Positions 53,149 to 63,899 are shown, counted from the stretch's first letter. The stretch: 64,000 bases of DNA from Bradyrhizobium sp. CB1015 (GCF_025200925.1 NZ_CP104174.1:2480001-2544000); one strand, 5' to 3'. Numbers and translations are program-made. The notes: a model not told the origin generated them from the sequence alone.

Positions 53149-54945
53149 ATGAGCGAGGCCCTTGACTTCGATCCCAATGCTCTGCGGGAAAAGTACCGCC
53201 AGGAGCGCGACCGCCGACTGCGCCCCGATGCCAACGACCAATACGTCGAGGTCACGGCTGATTTTCGTCACTACGTCGATGATCCGCATGTTGAACCTGG
53301 CTTCACCCGCGAGCCGCTGACCGACGCGGTCGACGTGCTTGTCGTGGGCGGCGGCTTCGGAGGCCTCTTGAGTGCAGCGCGCTTGCGCGAGGCCGGTGTG
53401 AGGGACGTTCGAATTATAGAGAAGGGCGGCGATTTGGGCGGCACTTGGTACTGGAATCGATATCCGGGCGCCCAGTGCGACATTGAGAGCTACATTTATC
53501 TGCCGCTGTTGGAAGAAACCGGCTACATGCCGAAGGAGAAATACAGTTTCGGCGATGAGATCCGTGCGCATGCACGCCGCATTGGCGAGCACTTCGACCT
53601 TTATCGGCTTGCATGCTTCCAGACCGAGATCAGGGAGATGCGATGGCTGGCTGATGAGAACCGTTGGCTGATCAGCACCAACCGCGGCGACGCCATGCAT
53701 GCGCGCTTCGTCGTCATCTCGAGCGGTCCATTGAACCGACCGAAGTTACCCGGCATCCCCGGCATCGGAAATTTTAGAGGCCACAGCTTTCACACGAGTC
53801 GCTGGGACTACGATTACACGGGCGGTTCGGGCGAAGGCGGCCTGACAAAGCTTGCCGACAAACGGGTGGCAATCATTGGCACTGGAGCTACTGCGATCCA
53901 GTGCGTCCCGCACCTCGGCCGCGACGCCAAGCACCTTTATGTTTTTCAGCGAACGCCGTCGTCTGTTGATGAACGTGGCAACAAGCCTACCGATCCCAAC
54001 TGGGTGAAGACCCTGAAGCCTGGCTGGCAACGGCGCCGCATGGAAAACTTCAACAGCATGTTCACAGGCCTCTCACAAGACGAGGACCTCGTCAGCGATG
54101 GCTGGACCGAAATCTTTCGCAATCTCGGGCCCGGCGCGGCAGCCCACGCTGTCCGGGGCGGCGTCGCACTGAAGGAACTAGCGCGGATGATAGAAATCGC
54201 GGATTTCAAGAAGATGAACCGGATCCGTGCCCGTGTCGATGCCACAGTGAAGAATCCTAAAACCGCGGAGGCTTTGAAGCCCTGGTACCGCCAGTTCTGC
54301 AAGCGGCCGACCTTCAATGATGACTACCTACCGACCTTCAATCGAACGAACGTGACCTTGGTCGATACCCTGGGTCGCGGCGTCGAACGGGTGACAGATA
54401 AGGGCCTAGTGTTTGACGGCGTCGAGTACGAAGTTGATTGCATCATCTTCGCTACGGGCTTCGAAGTCGGCACATCCTATACGCGGCGATCCGGCTTCGA
54501 CATCTACGGACGGGACGGGCGCAGACTCAGCGAGCACTGGTCCTCAGGGCTGCGTACGCTGCACGGTTTTTACAGTCACGGCTTCCCGAACTGCTTCTAT
54601 TTAGGCGTTACCCAAAATACGCTTACGCCGAACTTTCCCCACATGTTGGACGAACAGGCTTGTCACGTTGCCCATGTCGTAAAAACTGCTTCTGAGAGGC
54701 AGGCCAACATGGTGGAGCCCACGGCGGAGGCCGAGTCGGGCTGGTTGCAAACCATTCGTGATACGGCGATCGATAATTTGGCGTTTCGGCAGGATTGCAC
54801 CCCCGGATATTACAATGGCGAAGGACGTGCCGGGCAAGGCCAAGGCCTATTTGATGGTCTTTACGGACCGGGATCGGACGCCTTCTTCGCTCTTATCAAG
54901 ACGTGGCGCGAGTCTGGCGAGATGTCGGGGCTTAAATTGCACTGA
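53149..54945 (+). CDS. Baeyer-Villiger-type flavin monooxygenase
   Basis: A 598-residue class B flavoprotein. The FAD Rossmann motif is VDVLVVGGGFGGLLSAARL; the BVMO fingerprint appears as FRGHSFHTSRWDYDYTGG; the NADPH Rossmann motif is KRVAIIGTGATAIQCVPHLG; and the ATG motif is IFATGFEVGTSYTRRSGFD. Such enzymes use NADPH and O2 to insert oxygen next to a ketone. It is of the length of the large cyclododecanone/steroid-type monooxygenases with an N-terminal extension. The gene is followed after 72 bases by a regulator on the same strand. No lactone hydrolase is adjacent, although an esterase lies 8 kb downstream. Confidence 0.9.
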   Translation: MSEALDFDPNALREKYRQERDRRLRPDANDQYVEVTADFRHYVDDPHVEPGFTREPLTDAVDVLVVGGGFGGLLSAARLREAGVRDVRIIEKGGDLGGTWYWNRYPGAQCDIESYIYLPLLEETGYMPKEKYSFGDEIRAHARRIGEHFDLYRLACFQTEIREMRWLADENRWLISTNRGDAMHARFVVISSGPLNRPKLPGIPGIGNFRGHSFHTSRWDYDYTGGSGEGGLTKLADKRVAIIGTGATAIQCVPHLGRDAKHLYVFQRTPSSVDERGNKPTDPNWVKTLKPGWQRRRMENFNSMFTGLSQDEDLVSDGWTEIFRNLGPGAAAHAVRGGVALKELARMIEIADFKKMNRIRARVDATVKNPKTAEALKPWYRQFCKRPTFNDDYLPTFNRTNVTLVDTLGRGVERVTDKGLVFDGVEYEVDCIIFATGFEVGTSYTRRSGFDIYGRDGRRLSEHWSSGLRTLHGFYSHGFPNCFYLGVTQNTLTPNFPHMLDEQACHVAHVVKTASERQANMVEPTAEAESGWLQTIRDTAIDNLAFRQDCTPGYYNGEGRAGQGQGLFDGLYGPGSDAFFALIKTWRESGEMSGLKLH

Positions 54946-55017
54946 CGAGAGTACAAGTAAGGAGCCGAAGTCGGGTCAGTACCTAGATGACAGGAGGCCG
55001 TCTGAAGGAGTCGCAGC

Positions 55018-56589
55018 TTGCGTTATCTCTTTGAGGACTATGCACTCGACGTTGAGCGGCGCGAACTCAATCGCGGGGTGGACCACGTCTCCGCCACGCC
55101 ACAAGTTTTCGATCTTCTCCTCTACCTGATCCGAAACAGGGAGCGCGTCGTCAGCAAGGACGACCTTATCAACGCCGTTTGGAAAGGTCGCATTGTGTCC
55201 GATGCTGCGCTTACGACGCGTCTGAATGCTGTCCGCGCGGCCATCGGCGATACCGGCGAAGAGCAGCATCGCCTCATCAAGACTTTTCCGCGCAAGGGCT
55301 TCCGCTTTGTTGGAGCAGTACGGGAAGACGTCAGCAAAAATACGACAACGTCCATCGACCCTGTCGAGCCAGATAATCTCCAATTCCCGCTCCCGGATAA
55401 ACCCTCGATCGCGGTGCTTCCATTCGAAAACATGAGCGGCGATCTCGAGCAGGAATATTTTGCTGACGGCATGGTAGAGGAAATCATCATCGGGCTGTCG
55501 CGCTCAAAATCCGTGTTCGTGATCGCCCGCCAATCTACAGGCACATACAAAGGCAAGGTCGTCGATATCAAGCAAGTCGGACGTGAACTCGGAGTCCGCT
55601 ACGTGCTCGAAGGCAGCGTCCGAAAGAGCGGAAGCCGCATTCGCATTGCTGGTCAACTCATTGATGCCACGACAGGGTTAAATCTATGGGCGGATAAGTT
55701 CGATAGTCCTCTCGAAAATATCTTTGAGCTTCAGGATCGGGTGACCAGCAAGGTAATAGGCGCAATAACTCCACTGTTGCAGCGCGCCGAGATTGAGCGT
55801 GCAAGACGCAAGCCGACGGAAAGCCTTCAAGCTTATGACTATTACCTTCGGGCGTTGGCAGCTTTCTATCAACGCACCCGTGAACAGACGACCGAGGCGC
55901 TCAATCTAACTGAGATTGCAACTCGTCTCGATCCGGAGTTCGCGTCAGCTTACGCACTCGGCGCCCGCTGCTATATTCAGAGGAAGTCGTTCGGTTGGTT
56001 GGCTGGTACTGCGGACGAGATTGCTGAAGCCCAGCGTCTCGCAAGCCGGGCGATCGAGCTCGATCCAGACGATCCGTCAGTACTTGCTCGGGCCGGCCAC
56101 GCTCTTGCCTTCGTGGTTGGCGAGGTCGAGGAGGGCGCAGACCTGGTATCGCGGGCTATAAGCCTGGATCCCAATCAAGTTACTGCACGATATTGGATGG
56201 GATGGATCCACCTTTGGCTTGGGGAAATTGACGCAGGTATCGAGCAATTCCAATTCGCGCTCCGTTTGAGCCCGCTGGACCCATCGATATTCACCGCGCA
56301 TTCCGGTTTGGCTTGGGCTCATTTCTTGGCTGGCCGGTATGAGGAAGCCACAGCTTGGGCGGCGGCTACCATCCGGCGACAACCTAATTTTCTCGCAGGA
56401 CATCGCATCATGATGGCATGCCATGCGATGTCCGGGCGCACCGAGGAAGCGCAGCAGTCCTGCATGCTCGCCCTACAATTTGATCCCTCTCTGCGTGTGT
56501 CCCGAATCAAGGAAATAGTCCCGCTGCGAAGGGTGCAAGATATTCAACGATTATCGCAAGCATTCCGAATTGCGGGCTTGCCCGAATAA
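55018..56589 (+). CDS. Winged-helix regulator with TolB-like and TPR domains
   Basis: A 523-residue protein with a TTG start eight bases after GAAGGAG. An OmpR/CadC-type winged helix opens the protein (RYLFEDYALDVERRELNRGV, then RVVSKDDLINAVWKGRIVSD). A TolB-like domain with PSIAVLPFENMSGDLEQEYF and ADGMVEEIIIGL follows, then five or so TPR repeats (for example YWMGWIHLWLGEIDAGIEQF). This is the architecture of the adenylate-cyclase-like or CadC-like regulators of rhizobia, here without a cyclase domain and without a transmembrane segment. It probably controls nearby genes. Confidence 0.85.
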   Translation: MRYLFEDYALDVERRELNRGVDHVSATPQVFDLLLYLIRNRERVVSKDDLINAVWKGRIVSDAALTTRLNAVRAAIGDTGEEQHRLIKTFPRKGFRFVGAVREDVSKNTTTSIDPVEPDNLQFPLPDKPSIAVLPFENMSGDLEQEYFADGMVEEIIIGLSRSKSVFVIARQSTGTYKGKVVDIKQVGRELGVRYVLEGSVRKSGSRIRIAGQLIDATTGLNLWADKFDSPLENIFELQDRVTSKVIGAITPLLQRAEIERARRKPTESLQAYDYYLRALAAFYQRTREQTTEALNLTEIATRLDPEFASAYALGARCYIQRKSFGWLAGTADEIAEAQRLASRAIELDPDDPSVLARAGHALAFVVGEVEEGADLVSRAISLDPNQVTARYWMGWIHLWLGEIDAGIEQFQFALRLSPLDPSIFTAHSGLAWAHFLAGRYEEATAWAAATIRRQPNFLAGHRIMMACHAMSGRTEEAQQSCMLALQFDPSLRVSRIKEIVPLRRVQDIQRLSQAFRIAGLPE

Positions 56590-56698
56590 AGCTGGTCATC
56601 TGAGTAACTTCATCCGAGACCGATGCGGCCATCCTGCCCATGGCGCGAGAGCTTGTTTTTTCCTAATATCGGGTATTCGCGAGGTATCGGGGGCGACT

Positions 56699-59600
56699 AT
56701 GGACCGACCTGATGAAGAGAATCGCCCAGCTCAGGCTCGCAGAACGCGAACGAGCAGACCTGCGAAGGCTCGGCAGAAGTCTCTGGATGCGCGGGACCGT
56801 CGACTTGGCGAACTGACCAGAGAGCTCGAAGAGGCGCTTCAGCAGCAGACCGCGACCAGCGAAGTGCTGAGCATCATTCGTAAATCGCCTGCGGACGCGC
56901 AACCTGTCTTCGAGGCGATCGTTCAGAGCGCCGCACGTCTTTGTGGCACGCTCTTCAGTATTGTTTATCTGAGGGAGAGTGATCGTCTTCACGTCGCCGC
57001 CACGAAGAACTTCTCGCCACTCGCCACAAATCAAATCAAGGAACGCCCCGAGCTCAGGCAGCTCAATCGTTCCTACGCCGGCGGACGAGCCGTGCTCGAC
57101 CGCACGATCGTGCACGTCCATGACGTGTTGGAGGATCCGGACTATTCGCGAGAGTTCGCGTTGGCCGGCGGATGGCGCGCCGTGCTTGCAGTTCCCCTGC
57201 TTCACGAGGGAAAATCCGTCGGTGTCGTGTCAGTCGGCAAGGTCGAACCAAAGCCATTTTCGGATCGGCAAGTTCAGCTTTTGCAAACATTCGCCGATCA
57301 GGCGGTGATCGCTATCGAGAATGTCCGCATGTTCCAGGAGGTCCAGGTCAAGACGCGCGACCTGGAGGAAGCGCTTCGATACCAGTCCGGGGGAGCCAAC
57401 ATCCTCAATGTCATCGCGTCCTCGCCGACCGACGTGCAGCCGGTGCTGAATGCCATCGTCGAGAGCGCGTGCGAGGTTTGTGAGGCCAACGATGCCGCCG
57501 TGCTTCTGAAGGACGGTAATGACCTACGCTTTCGAGCGCATCATGGCCCAATCGATATAAATCTCGAGAAATGGCCGATAACTCGCGGCTGGACCGCGGG
57601 TCGCGCCTTTGTCGACGGTAAGCCGGTGCATTTACGCGATACGCTGTCGGACGAAGGCAAGGAGTTCCCGGACAGCGCGGCGCTGTCGGCATTCCCATAC
57701 ACCAACTCCCGTGTTCGCAGTGTGCTATCGGTGCCCATGTTACGCGAAAGCGAACCTGTCGGGGTCATTCTGCTGCGCCGCACCGAGATGCGTCCGTTCA
57801 GCGACAAGCAGATCGCGCTGCTGCAGACGTTCGCCGACCAGGCCGTGATCGCGATCGAGAATACGCGCCTGTTCAACGATACGCAGGCAGCACTGGAGCG
57901 GCAAACCGCGACTGCGGAAATCCTTAAGGTGATCGCCAGCTCGCCGGACGATGTCCAGCCCGTGTTTGAGGCAATCGTTAGCAGTGCGAAACGGTTGCTT
58001 GGCGGCCGTGCAAGCGCACTGTACCGCATCGTCAACGGCATGCTTCAGCTCGAGGCTTTTACATCCCTGGATCCCGAGTCCGACGAAGCACTGAAGCGCT
58101 CGTTTCCCGTACCAGCCTCGGAATACCCTCAGCTTGCATTGGTCGAGAAGGGTGAGTCGTTCCAGTTTGCTGACACCGAGAAAGACGCGCCCGAAATCCA
58201 GACTAGGATCGCCCGCCTGCGCGGTTTTCGCAGTGTCCTCCTGACGCCACTTGTACACAACCGAACGACGATCGGCTTGGTGGTGGTGTCGCGCACGCAG
58301 GTCGGCTCTTTCGCCGATCGTCACGTCGACCTAATGCGGACCTTTGCCGATCAGGCGGTGATCGCGATTGAAAACGTGCGGCTGCTCAACGAGACGAAGG
58401 AGTCGCTGGCGCATCAGACCGCCACGTCGGACGTTCTACAGGCGATCGGCAGCTCGATGGCCGACACGCAGCCGGTATTCGAGAAGATTCTCGACAGCGT
58501 CGAGCGGCTTTTTGAAAGCAGGCAGTGCGCGGTCATGCTCGGCGCCGCAGACGGTATGATGCACCTGGCCGCGCGCCGCGGCATCGGCGCTGACGCCATG
58601 GACCGCTTCTACCCGTTACCGCTTGCGCAGACGATGGCTGGCAACGTTCTTGAGAGGAAGCAACAGACCTACGTTCCCAGTGCGCTGAGCCCGCTGGCAT
58701 CGCCGGTCATGCGCCGGGTCGCTGAGACGGCGGGAGATTTTTCGGTTGTGTTAACCCCGATGCTTTGGGAGGGCCGGGGCATCGGTGTGATCAACCTCTC
58801 CCGGGCGCCGAACGCGGTCTTCAGCGAAAAGGAATTGGCGCTGCTGCGCACTTTCGCTGATCAGGCGGTGATCGCCATTCAGAACGCGCGGCTGTTCAAC
58901 GAGTTGCAGGCGCGCACGCGCGACCTTTCCGAGTCACTGCAGCAGCAGACGGCCACTGCCGACGTGCTCAAGGTGATCAGCCGTTCGACTTTCAATTTGC
59001 AGAAGGTGCTGGAAACTCTTGTGGAGTCGGCAGCAAGGCTGTGCGACGCGGAGAGGGCAAACATCTTCCAACGCGACGGCGAGCTATACAGACTATTGGT
59101 CAATTATGGGTTTTCCAGGGAGCTGGAGGAATACCTCAAACAATATCCGCTGACCTCCGGAAGAGGAACGATCGTTGGCCGCGCCGTCCTCGAAGGTAAG
59201 ACTATTCACGTACCGGATGTGCTTACCGATCCCGAGTACACTTCGCATGACTATCAATCGCGCGGCAACTGGCGAAGCTGCCTCGGCGTTCCCTTGTCAA
59301 GAGATGGCGAGATCCTAGGGGTATTTTTCCTTACGCGTTCCGAGGTTAGACCTTTCACCCAGAAGCAGATTGAACTCGTCACGACCTTCGCTGACCAGGC
59401 TGTTATCGCGATCAAGAACGTTGAGCTGTTCGAGGAAGTGCGGGCGAAGACTCGCGATCTCGAAGAATCGCTGCAGCAGCAGACCGCCACCGCCGAAGTC
59501 CTAGAAGTTATCAGTCGTTCCGCGTTTGACCTGAAGGCGGTGTTTGATACGGTGGCGGAGCACTCGGTCAAACTATGCGATGCGGATAGAGCGATCATCT

Positions 59601-61720
59601 TCCGCTATGATGGTAAGTTGCTGCACATCGCGACCGCCTTCAATACTGCCCCCGGTTTCATTGAGTGGATAGCGCAAAATCCGATTCCCCCAGGCCGACA
59701 TAGCGGGGCAGCACGTGCCGCACTGGAACGAAGGACCGTCCACATTCCAGACGTGCAGAACGATTCTGAATACGTTTACGGAGCGAAGAACGTCGAGGCG
59801 ATTCGGACAATTCTGGGGGTGCCCATTATCAAGGGGAGAAATTTACTCGGCGTCATTATGATCTTCCGCTTGGAGGTAAAGCCGTTTACCGAGAAGCAAA
59901 TAGCTCTTGTCGAGACGTTCGCTGACCAAGCCGCCATTGCGATCGAGAACACCCGGCTCTTCGACGACACGAGGGAGGCGCTGGAGCGGCAGACCGCAAC
60001 CGGAGACGTGCTCAAGATCATAAGCCGGTCATCCGTCGACCTAGAGAAGGTACTCGAAACGCTTGTTGAGACGGTGGCTCGCCTCTGCCGGGCTGACCAG
60101 GTGTACATGTTTCATCTTCGCCATGATCTTTGGCACTTGATCGCCGATTACGGCTTATCGACTGAGGCAAGAGAATTCTTCAAGACGAACCCATTCACGC
60201 CTGGCCGGGGCTCGACGTCTGGTCGAGCAGCAATGGAGCTTCGTGCTGTTTCCATCACTGACGTCTTGCAAGATCCGGAATACGCTCTCAGCGAAGGGCA
60301 AGCCATCGCGGGTTATCGGTCGACGCTTGGCGTTCCGTTGCTTCGGGAGAATACCCTCATAGGCGTTTTCAGCATTGTACGTACGCGCGTTGACCCCTTC
60401 GCGAGCAAGGAGATCGAACTCGCCACCAGCTTCGCCGACCAGGCGGTGATCGCAATCGAGAATGCTCGCCTATTCGATGAGTTGCGCGAGCGGCAGGCAG
60501 AGCTACGCGTAACCTTCGATAATATGGGCGATGGCGTTGCGATGTTTGGTCCGGACAGGCGGCTGGTAGCCTGGAATCGTAATTTTCAGGAGATGCTCGA
60601 TTTGCCTGACGCAGTGCTCGTCAGCCGCCCGAGGTTTGCCGAACTCTTCCGTTACCTCGCTGCACGAGGCGAGTTTGGTTCCGCTGATCTTGAGGCGGAA
60701 CTGGGTCGCAGCGTCGACGATGCGAGCCGGGAGATGCGCTACGAGCGCATACGGCCCGATGGCCGCATCATCGAGGTACGGCGAAATCCAGTGCCTGAGG
60801 GGGGCTTTGTACTGATTTACGCGGATATCACGGAGCGCAAGCGAGCCGAAGAGGCAATCCGCCTCGCGCGCGACGCCGCCCAAAACGCGTTGCGGGACTT
60901 GCAAACGGCACAAGACCGCCTGGTTCAGACTGAGAAGCTCGCTTCGCTTGGCCAGCTCACCGCCGGCATCGCGCACGAAATAAAAAATCCGCTCAACTTT
61001 ATCAACAACTTCGCGGCTCTCTCGGCAGAGTTGACTGATGAACTCAGCGATACATTGCGTCCCGTTCCGTTCGACGAGAGGGTTCGTGGCGATGTTGAAG
61101 AGCTAACCGGGACGCTGAAGTCAAACCTCGCAAAAGTCGTTCAGCACGGCAAGCGCGCGGATTCGATCGTCAAGAACATGCTGCTGCACTCGCGCGAAGG
61201 GTCAAGCGAGTTGCGAGCGGTCGATATCAATGGGCTGGTGGATGAAAGCCTGAACCTTGCGTACCACGGCGCGCGTGCCGAAAAGCCCGGCTTCAACATT
61301 ACGCTGCAGCGTCAATTTGACGCTGCGGCCGGTGAGGCTGAGCTATTCCCGCAGGAGATCACCCGCGCGTTGTTGAACCTCATCTCGAATGGTTTCTATG
61401 CGGCGACCAAACGAACGGCCGAGAATGGCCCAGAGGCAACTGAGCCGACATTGTTGGTTAGCACCAAAAATCTGGGCGCTTCAGTTGAGATACGCATTCG
61501 GGACAACGGCACCGGCATACCGGCTGACGTGAAGGAGAAGATATTCAACCCCTTTTTCACTACAAAGCCCGCCGGTGAAGGAACGGGACTCGGCTTGTCT
61601 ATGACTCACGACATCATCGTGAAACAACATGGCGGCACGATCCGGGTTAACACTGAGCCCGGCTTATTTACAGAATTCATCGTCACGCTGCCGCGTGCCA
61701 TGTCCGTCAAAAGCCGCTAA
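56699..61720 (+). CDS. Sensor histidine kinase with seven tandem GAF domains
   Basis: A 1673-residue soluble kinase. Seven GAF domains follow one another, each announced by a linker of the form QQQTATAEVLKVISRS and ending LQTFADQAVIAIENARLF. After them come a PAS domain (TFDNMGDGVAMFGPDRRLVA), a HisKA-type dimerisation helix with His1426 in TAGIAHEIKNPLNFI, and an ATPase domain with RIRDNGTGIPADVKEKIF and EGTGLGLSMTHDI. The ATG at 56699 is chosen; the frame is open to 56570, inside the preceding gene. The receiver protein follows after 11 bases and is the probable partner. The many GAF copies may integrate several small ligands or serve as a scaffold. Confidence 0.92.
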   Translation: MDRPDEENRPAQARRTRTSRPAKARQKSLDARDRRLGELTRELEEALQQQTATSEVLSIIRKSPADAQPVFEAIVQSAARLCGTLFSIVYLRESDRLHVAATKNFSPLATNQIKERPELRQLNRSYAGGRAVLDRTIVHVHDVLEDPDYSREFALAGGWRAVLAVPLLHEGKSVGVVSVGKVEPKPFSDRQVQLLQTFADQAVIAIENVRMFQEVQVKTRDLEEALRYQSGGANILNVIASSPTDVQPVLNAIVESACEVCEANDAAVLLKDGNDLRFRAHHGPIDINLEKWPITRGWTAGRAFVDGKPVHLRDTLSDEGKEFPDSAALSAFPYTNSRVRSVLSVPMLRESEPVGVILLRRTEMRPFSDKQIALLQTFADQAVIAIENTRLFNDTQAALERQTATAEILKVIASSPDDVQPVFEAIVSSAKRLLGGRASALYRIVNGMLQLEAFTSLDPESDEALKRSFPVPASEYPQLALVEKGESFQFADTEKDAPEIQTRIARLRGFRSVLLTPLVHNRTTIGLVVVSRTQVGSFADRHVDLMRTFADQAVIAIENVRLLNETKESLAHQTATSDVLQAIGSSMADTQPVFEKILDSVERLFESRQCAVMLGAADGMMHLAARRGIGADAMDRFYPLPLAQTMAGNVLERKQQTYVPSALSPLASPVMRRVAETAGDFSVVLTPMLWEGRGIGVINLSRAPNAVFSEKELALLRTFADQAVIAIQNARLFNELQARTRDLSESLQQQTATADVLKVISRSTFNLQKVLETLVESAARLCDAERANIFQRDGELYRLLVNYGFSRELEEYLKQYPLTSGRGTIVGRAVLEGKTIHVPDVLTDPEYTSHDYQSRGNWRSCLGVPLSRDGEILGVFFLTRSEVRPFTQKQIELVTTFADQAVIAIKNVELFEEVRAKTRDLEESLQQQTATAEVLEVISRSAFDLKAVFDTVAEHSVKLCDADRAIIFRYDGKLLHIATAFNTAPGFIEWIAQNPIPPGRHSGAARAALERRTVHIPDVQNDSEYVYGAKNVEAIRTILGVPIIKGRNLLGVIMIFRLEVKPFTEKQIALVETFADQAAIAIENTRLFDDTREALERQTATGDVLKIISRSSVDLEKVLETLVETVARLCRADQVYMFHLRHDLWHLIADYGLSTEAREFFKTNPFTPGRGSTSGRAAMELRAVSITDVLQDPEYALSEGQAIAGYRSTLGVPLLRENTLIGVFSIVRTRVDPFASKEIELATSFADQAVIAIENARLFDELRERQAELRVTFDNMGDGVAMFGPDRRLVAWNRNFQEMLDLPDAVLVSRPRFAELFRYLAARGEFGSADLEAELGRSVDDASREMRYERIRPDGRIIEVRRNPVPEGGFVLIYADITERKRAEEAIRLARDAAQNALRDLQTAQDRLVQTEKLASLGQLTAGIAHEIKNPLNFINNFAALSAELTDELSDTLRPVPFDERVRGDVEELTGTLKSNLAKVVQHGKRADSIVKNMLLHSREGSSELRAVDINGLVDESLNLAYHGARAEKPGFNITLQRQFDAAAGEAELFPQEITRALLNLISNGFYAATKRTAENGPEATEPTLLVSTKNLGASVEIRIRDNGTGIPADVKEKIFNPFFTTKPAGEGTGLGLSMTHDIIVKQHGGTIRVNTEPGLFTEFIVTLPRAMSVKSR

Positions 61721-61731
61721 CGGAGCCCAAA

Positions 61732-62115
61732 TTGAGCACCTATATTGTTGTCGTCGATGACGAACCCGATGTGGAAGAAATGTTCAAGCAGCACTTCCGG
61801 CGAGATCTGCGATCCGGACGCTTTGTGATGGAATTTGCGCTCTCTGCGCCAGCCGCGCTGGAGAAGGTGAAAACTATTCCTGATCCGTCGCTGATCTTGA
61901 TACTTTCAGACATCAACATGCCAGGGATGACCGGTCTTGAAATGCTGCCCAAGGTGAAGGCGGAACGTCCGAACGTTCCCGTTATCATGATTACCGCCTA
62001 TGGGGACGAAGCAACAAGAAGAAAAGCGACCGAGCTTGGGGCCGCGGGATTACTTCCCAAACCAATCGACTTCAGCCTCTTACGCGGAAAAATCGACGAG
62101 CGTCTGGAGCGGTAG
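61732..62115 (+). CDS. Single-domain response regulator
   Basis: A 127-residue receiver-only protein with a TTG start after CGGAGC. Acid pocket VVVDDEPDVE (Asp9, Asp10), phospho-acceptor Asp60 in ILSDINMPGMTG, conserved Thr in MITAYGDEATRRKA, and Lys in LLPKPIDFSLLR are all present. It has no output domain, so it may act by binding partners or in a phosphorelay from the giant GAF kinase immediately upstream. Confidence 0.92.
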   Translation: MSTYIVVVDDEPDVEEMFKQHFRRDLRSGRFVMEFALSAPAALEKVKTIPDPSLILILSDINMPGMTGLEMLPKVKAERPNVPVIMITAYGDEATRRKATELGAAGLLPKPIDFSLLRGKIDERLER

Positions 62116-62567
62116 TCTGGTTTGACCTATACCATGCCCAATCCACCGGCGCCATGTCTGCCAACGGCCCCACTTGCGAAGTTGTGTCTTGAGGGCCGGA
62201 AGTCCGCTCGTTGGGCCAGAGCGGACCAGATTTACTCGACCTGAGTTCTTCGCGTTTTGACCGAAGCGAACATCTACGTTCGGATCTTCGGTGTTAGGGA
62301 AGAATAGTTGCTAGCCGTTGACGTTGTAGTCGGCGATGGCTCCTTGCCCCTCTTACGAAGCCAGCCAGTCAATGAAGATTTGTCGTCGATCCTTCTTTGA
62401 TGTGGTCGTGCACGCAACAGTTCATGATCGTGATCAGCGATATTATCGACACAATTTCAGCGAGCAAGCACTGCCACGAGGTGCCCGTCACTTGACCGGT
62501 CAAGGGCCCTTCGTCATATTTTTCCGCGAAAGACGAGCCATAAGACTCGTCGGCTTCGGAGGAAGAC
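62116..62567. other. Intergenic, nothing recognised
   Basis: About 450 bases with no supported gene. It contains the promoter of the esterase; the last bases hold a GGAGG ribosome site. Confidence 0.4.
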
Positions 62568-63899
62568 ATGAACAACACATGGGCCGTCCTTGCGGGGACG
62601 ATGATCTCAGCTGCAACGTTCTCGACCGCCACCTGGGCCCAAACTCCGCCTCCGTCCAACTGTGTCACCCAGAACATGGGTGTGCCGCCCAACGCCAACA
62701 CGTCGGACAAAGGGGCGCCGTTCTTCATCGACACGACCGGCCTCGACTTCCAGACCAAGCCGCCGACCCGCGATCCCAAGAGCGCGAACTATCCGCCCGC
62801 GACCGAGCTTGCGGACGGCACGCTGCCGCCGGCCGGCGCGGAGGGAAATTTCATCATAGGCCCGACACACAATCCGGCGCCCGAGACGATCGCAAAGGAG
62901 GGTGTGCCGAAAGGCACCATCACGACGTTCACGCTGTCGTCCAAGGACAGCGTGATCTACAACCCCGGCCTAATCCGTGACGACATACCCGGCTGCCGCA
63001 ACTCTTCGATCATGAGCACGACGACGGTGTCGGGCGACAAATCCAACATGATCGTTACCACCAGCCATCCCGGCACATGGACCCGCAATATCGAGGTCTA
63101 TGTGCCGGCGACTTATGTCCGGGGCACAGAAATCCCGTTCATCGTGCTCGGCGACGGCGGCTCCACCGCCTGGAGGGACATGAACACGACGCTGGATAAT
63201 CTGATCGCGCAGCGTCGCGTGCCGCCGATGGTGTCGATCCAGGTCGGCAATGGTGGACAGGACGCACAAGGCGCGCAGCGTGGGCGCGAATACGACACTG
63301 TGTCGGGCACCTACGCGCAATTTATCGAGCGTGAGGTATTGCCGCTGGTCGAAGAGAAGGCCGGCGTGAAGCTGACGAAAAATCCCGATGGGCGCGCCAC
63401 AATGGGGTTGAGCTCGAGCGGCACTGCGGCTTTCACCATGGCGTGGTTTAGTCCCGAGCTGTATCGCCGGGTGCTGGCCTATTCGCCCACCATGGTGAAC
63501 CAGCAATGGCCGTGGAATCCGGCATTGCGCGGCGGTGCCTGGGAATATCACAGCGCGTGGGCGGGGCCGGCTGGTCCCAACCTGATCGTGAAGGCAGGCC
63601 AGCTGACGCCGTCGGATCAGCCGGCAGGCGCGCCGCTCATCCCGGGTTCCCCGACAAAACCGATCCGCTACTGGTTCGAGATGGGGGATCAGGACCTGTT
63701 CTATCCCAATCCGACAATCCCTGACGGCATGCACGACTGGACGCTGTCCGCCGCGCTGATGGCAAAAGTGCTGGCGGAGAAAGGCTATCACTATCAGTAC
63801 CTGTTTGCGCGCAACGCCAAGCATGTCGACCGCCCGACAGTGGCGCAGACGCTGCCTTCGGCGCTGGAATGGCTGTGGAAGGGCTATCAGATTCCGTGA
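62568..63899 (+). CDS. Secreted esterase-like alpha/beta-hydrolase
   Basis: A 443-residue exported enzyme. A signal peptide (NNTWAVLAGTMISAATFS, then TATWA) precedes a variable region and an esterase D/enterochelin-esterase-like hydrolase domain: VYVPATYVRGTEIPFIVLGD, nucleophile Ser282 in TMGLSSSGTAAF, and the catalytic His in ARNAKHVDRPT. The serine lies in a G-x-S-x-S rather than the usual G-x-S-x-G setting. The GGAGG ribosome site fits the ATG at 62568. It is probably periplasmic or secreted; the substrate (an ester or siderophore-like compound) is not evident. Confidence 0.85.
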   Translation: MNNTWAVLAGTMISAATFSTATWAQTPPPSNCVTQNMGVPPNANTSDKGAPFFIDTTGLDFQTKPPTRDPKSANYPPATELADGTLPPAGAEGNFIIGPTHNPAPETIAKEGVPKGTITTFTLSSKDSVIYNPGLIRDDIPGCRNSSIMSTTTVSGDKSNMIVTTSHPGTWTRNIEVYVPATYVRGTEIPFIVLGDGGSTAWRDMNTTLDNLIAQRRVPPMVSIQVGNGGQDAQGAQRGREYDTVSGTYAQFIEREVLPLVEEKAGVKLTKNPDGRATMGLSSSGTAAFTMAWFSPELYRRVLAYSPTMVNQQWPWNPALRGGAWEYHSAWAGPAGPNLIVKAGQLTPSDQPAGAPLIPGSPTKPIRYWFEMGDQDLFYPNPTIPDGMHDWTLSAALMAKVLAEKGYHYQYLFARNAKHVDRPTVAQTLPSALEWLWKGYQIP

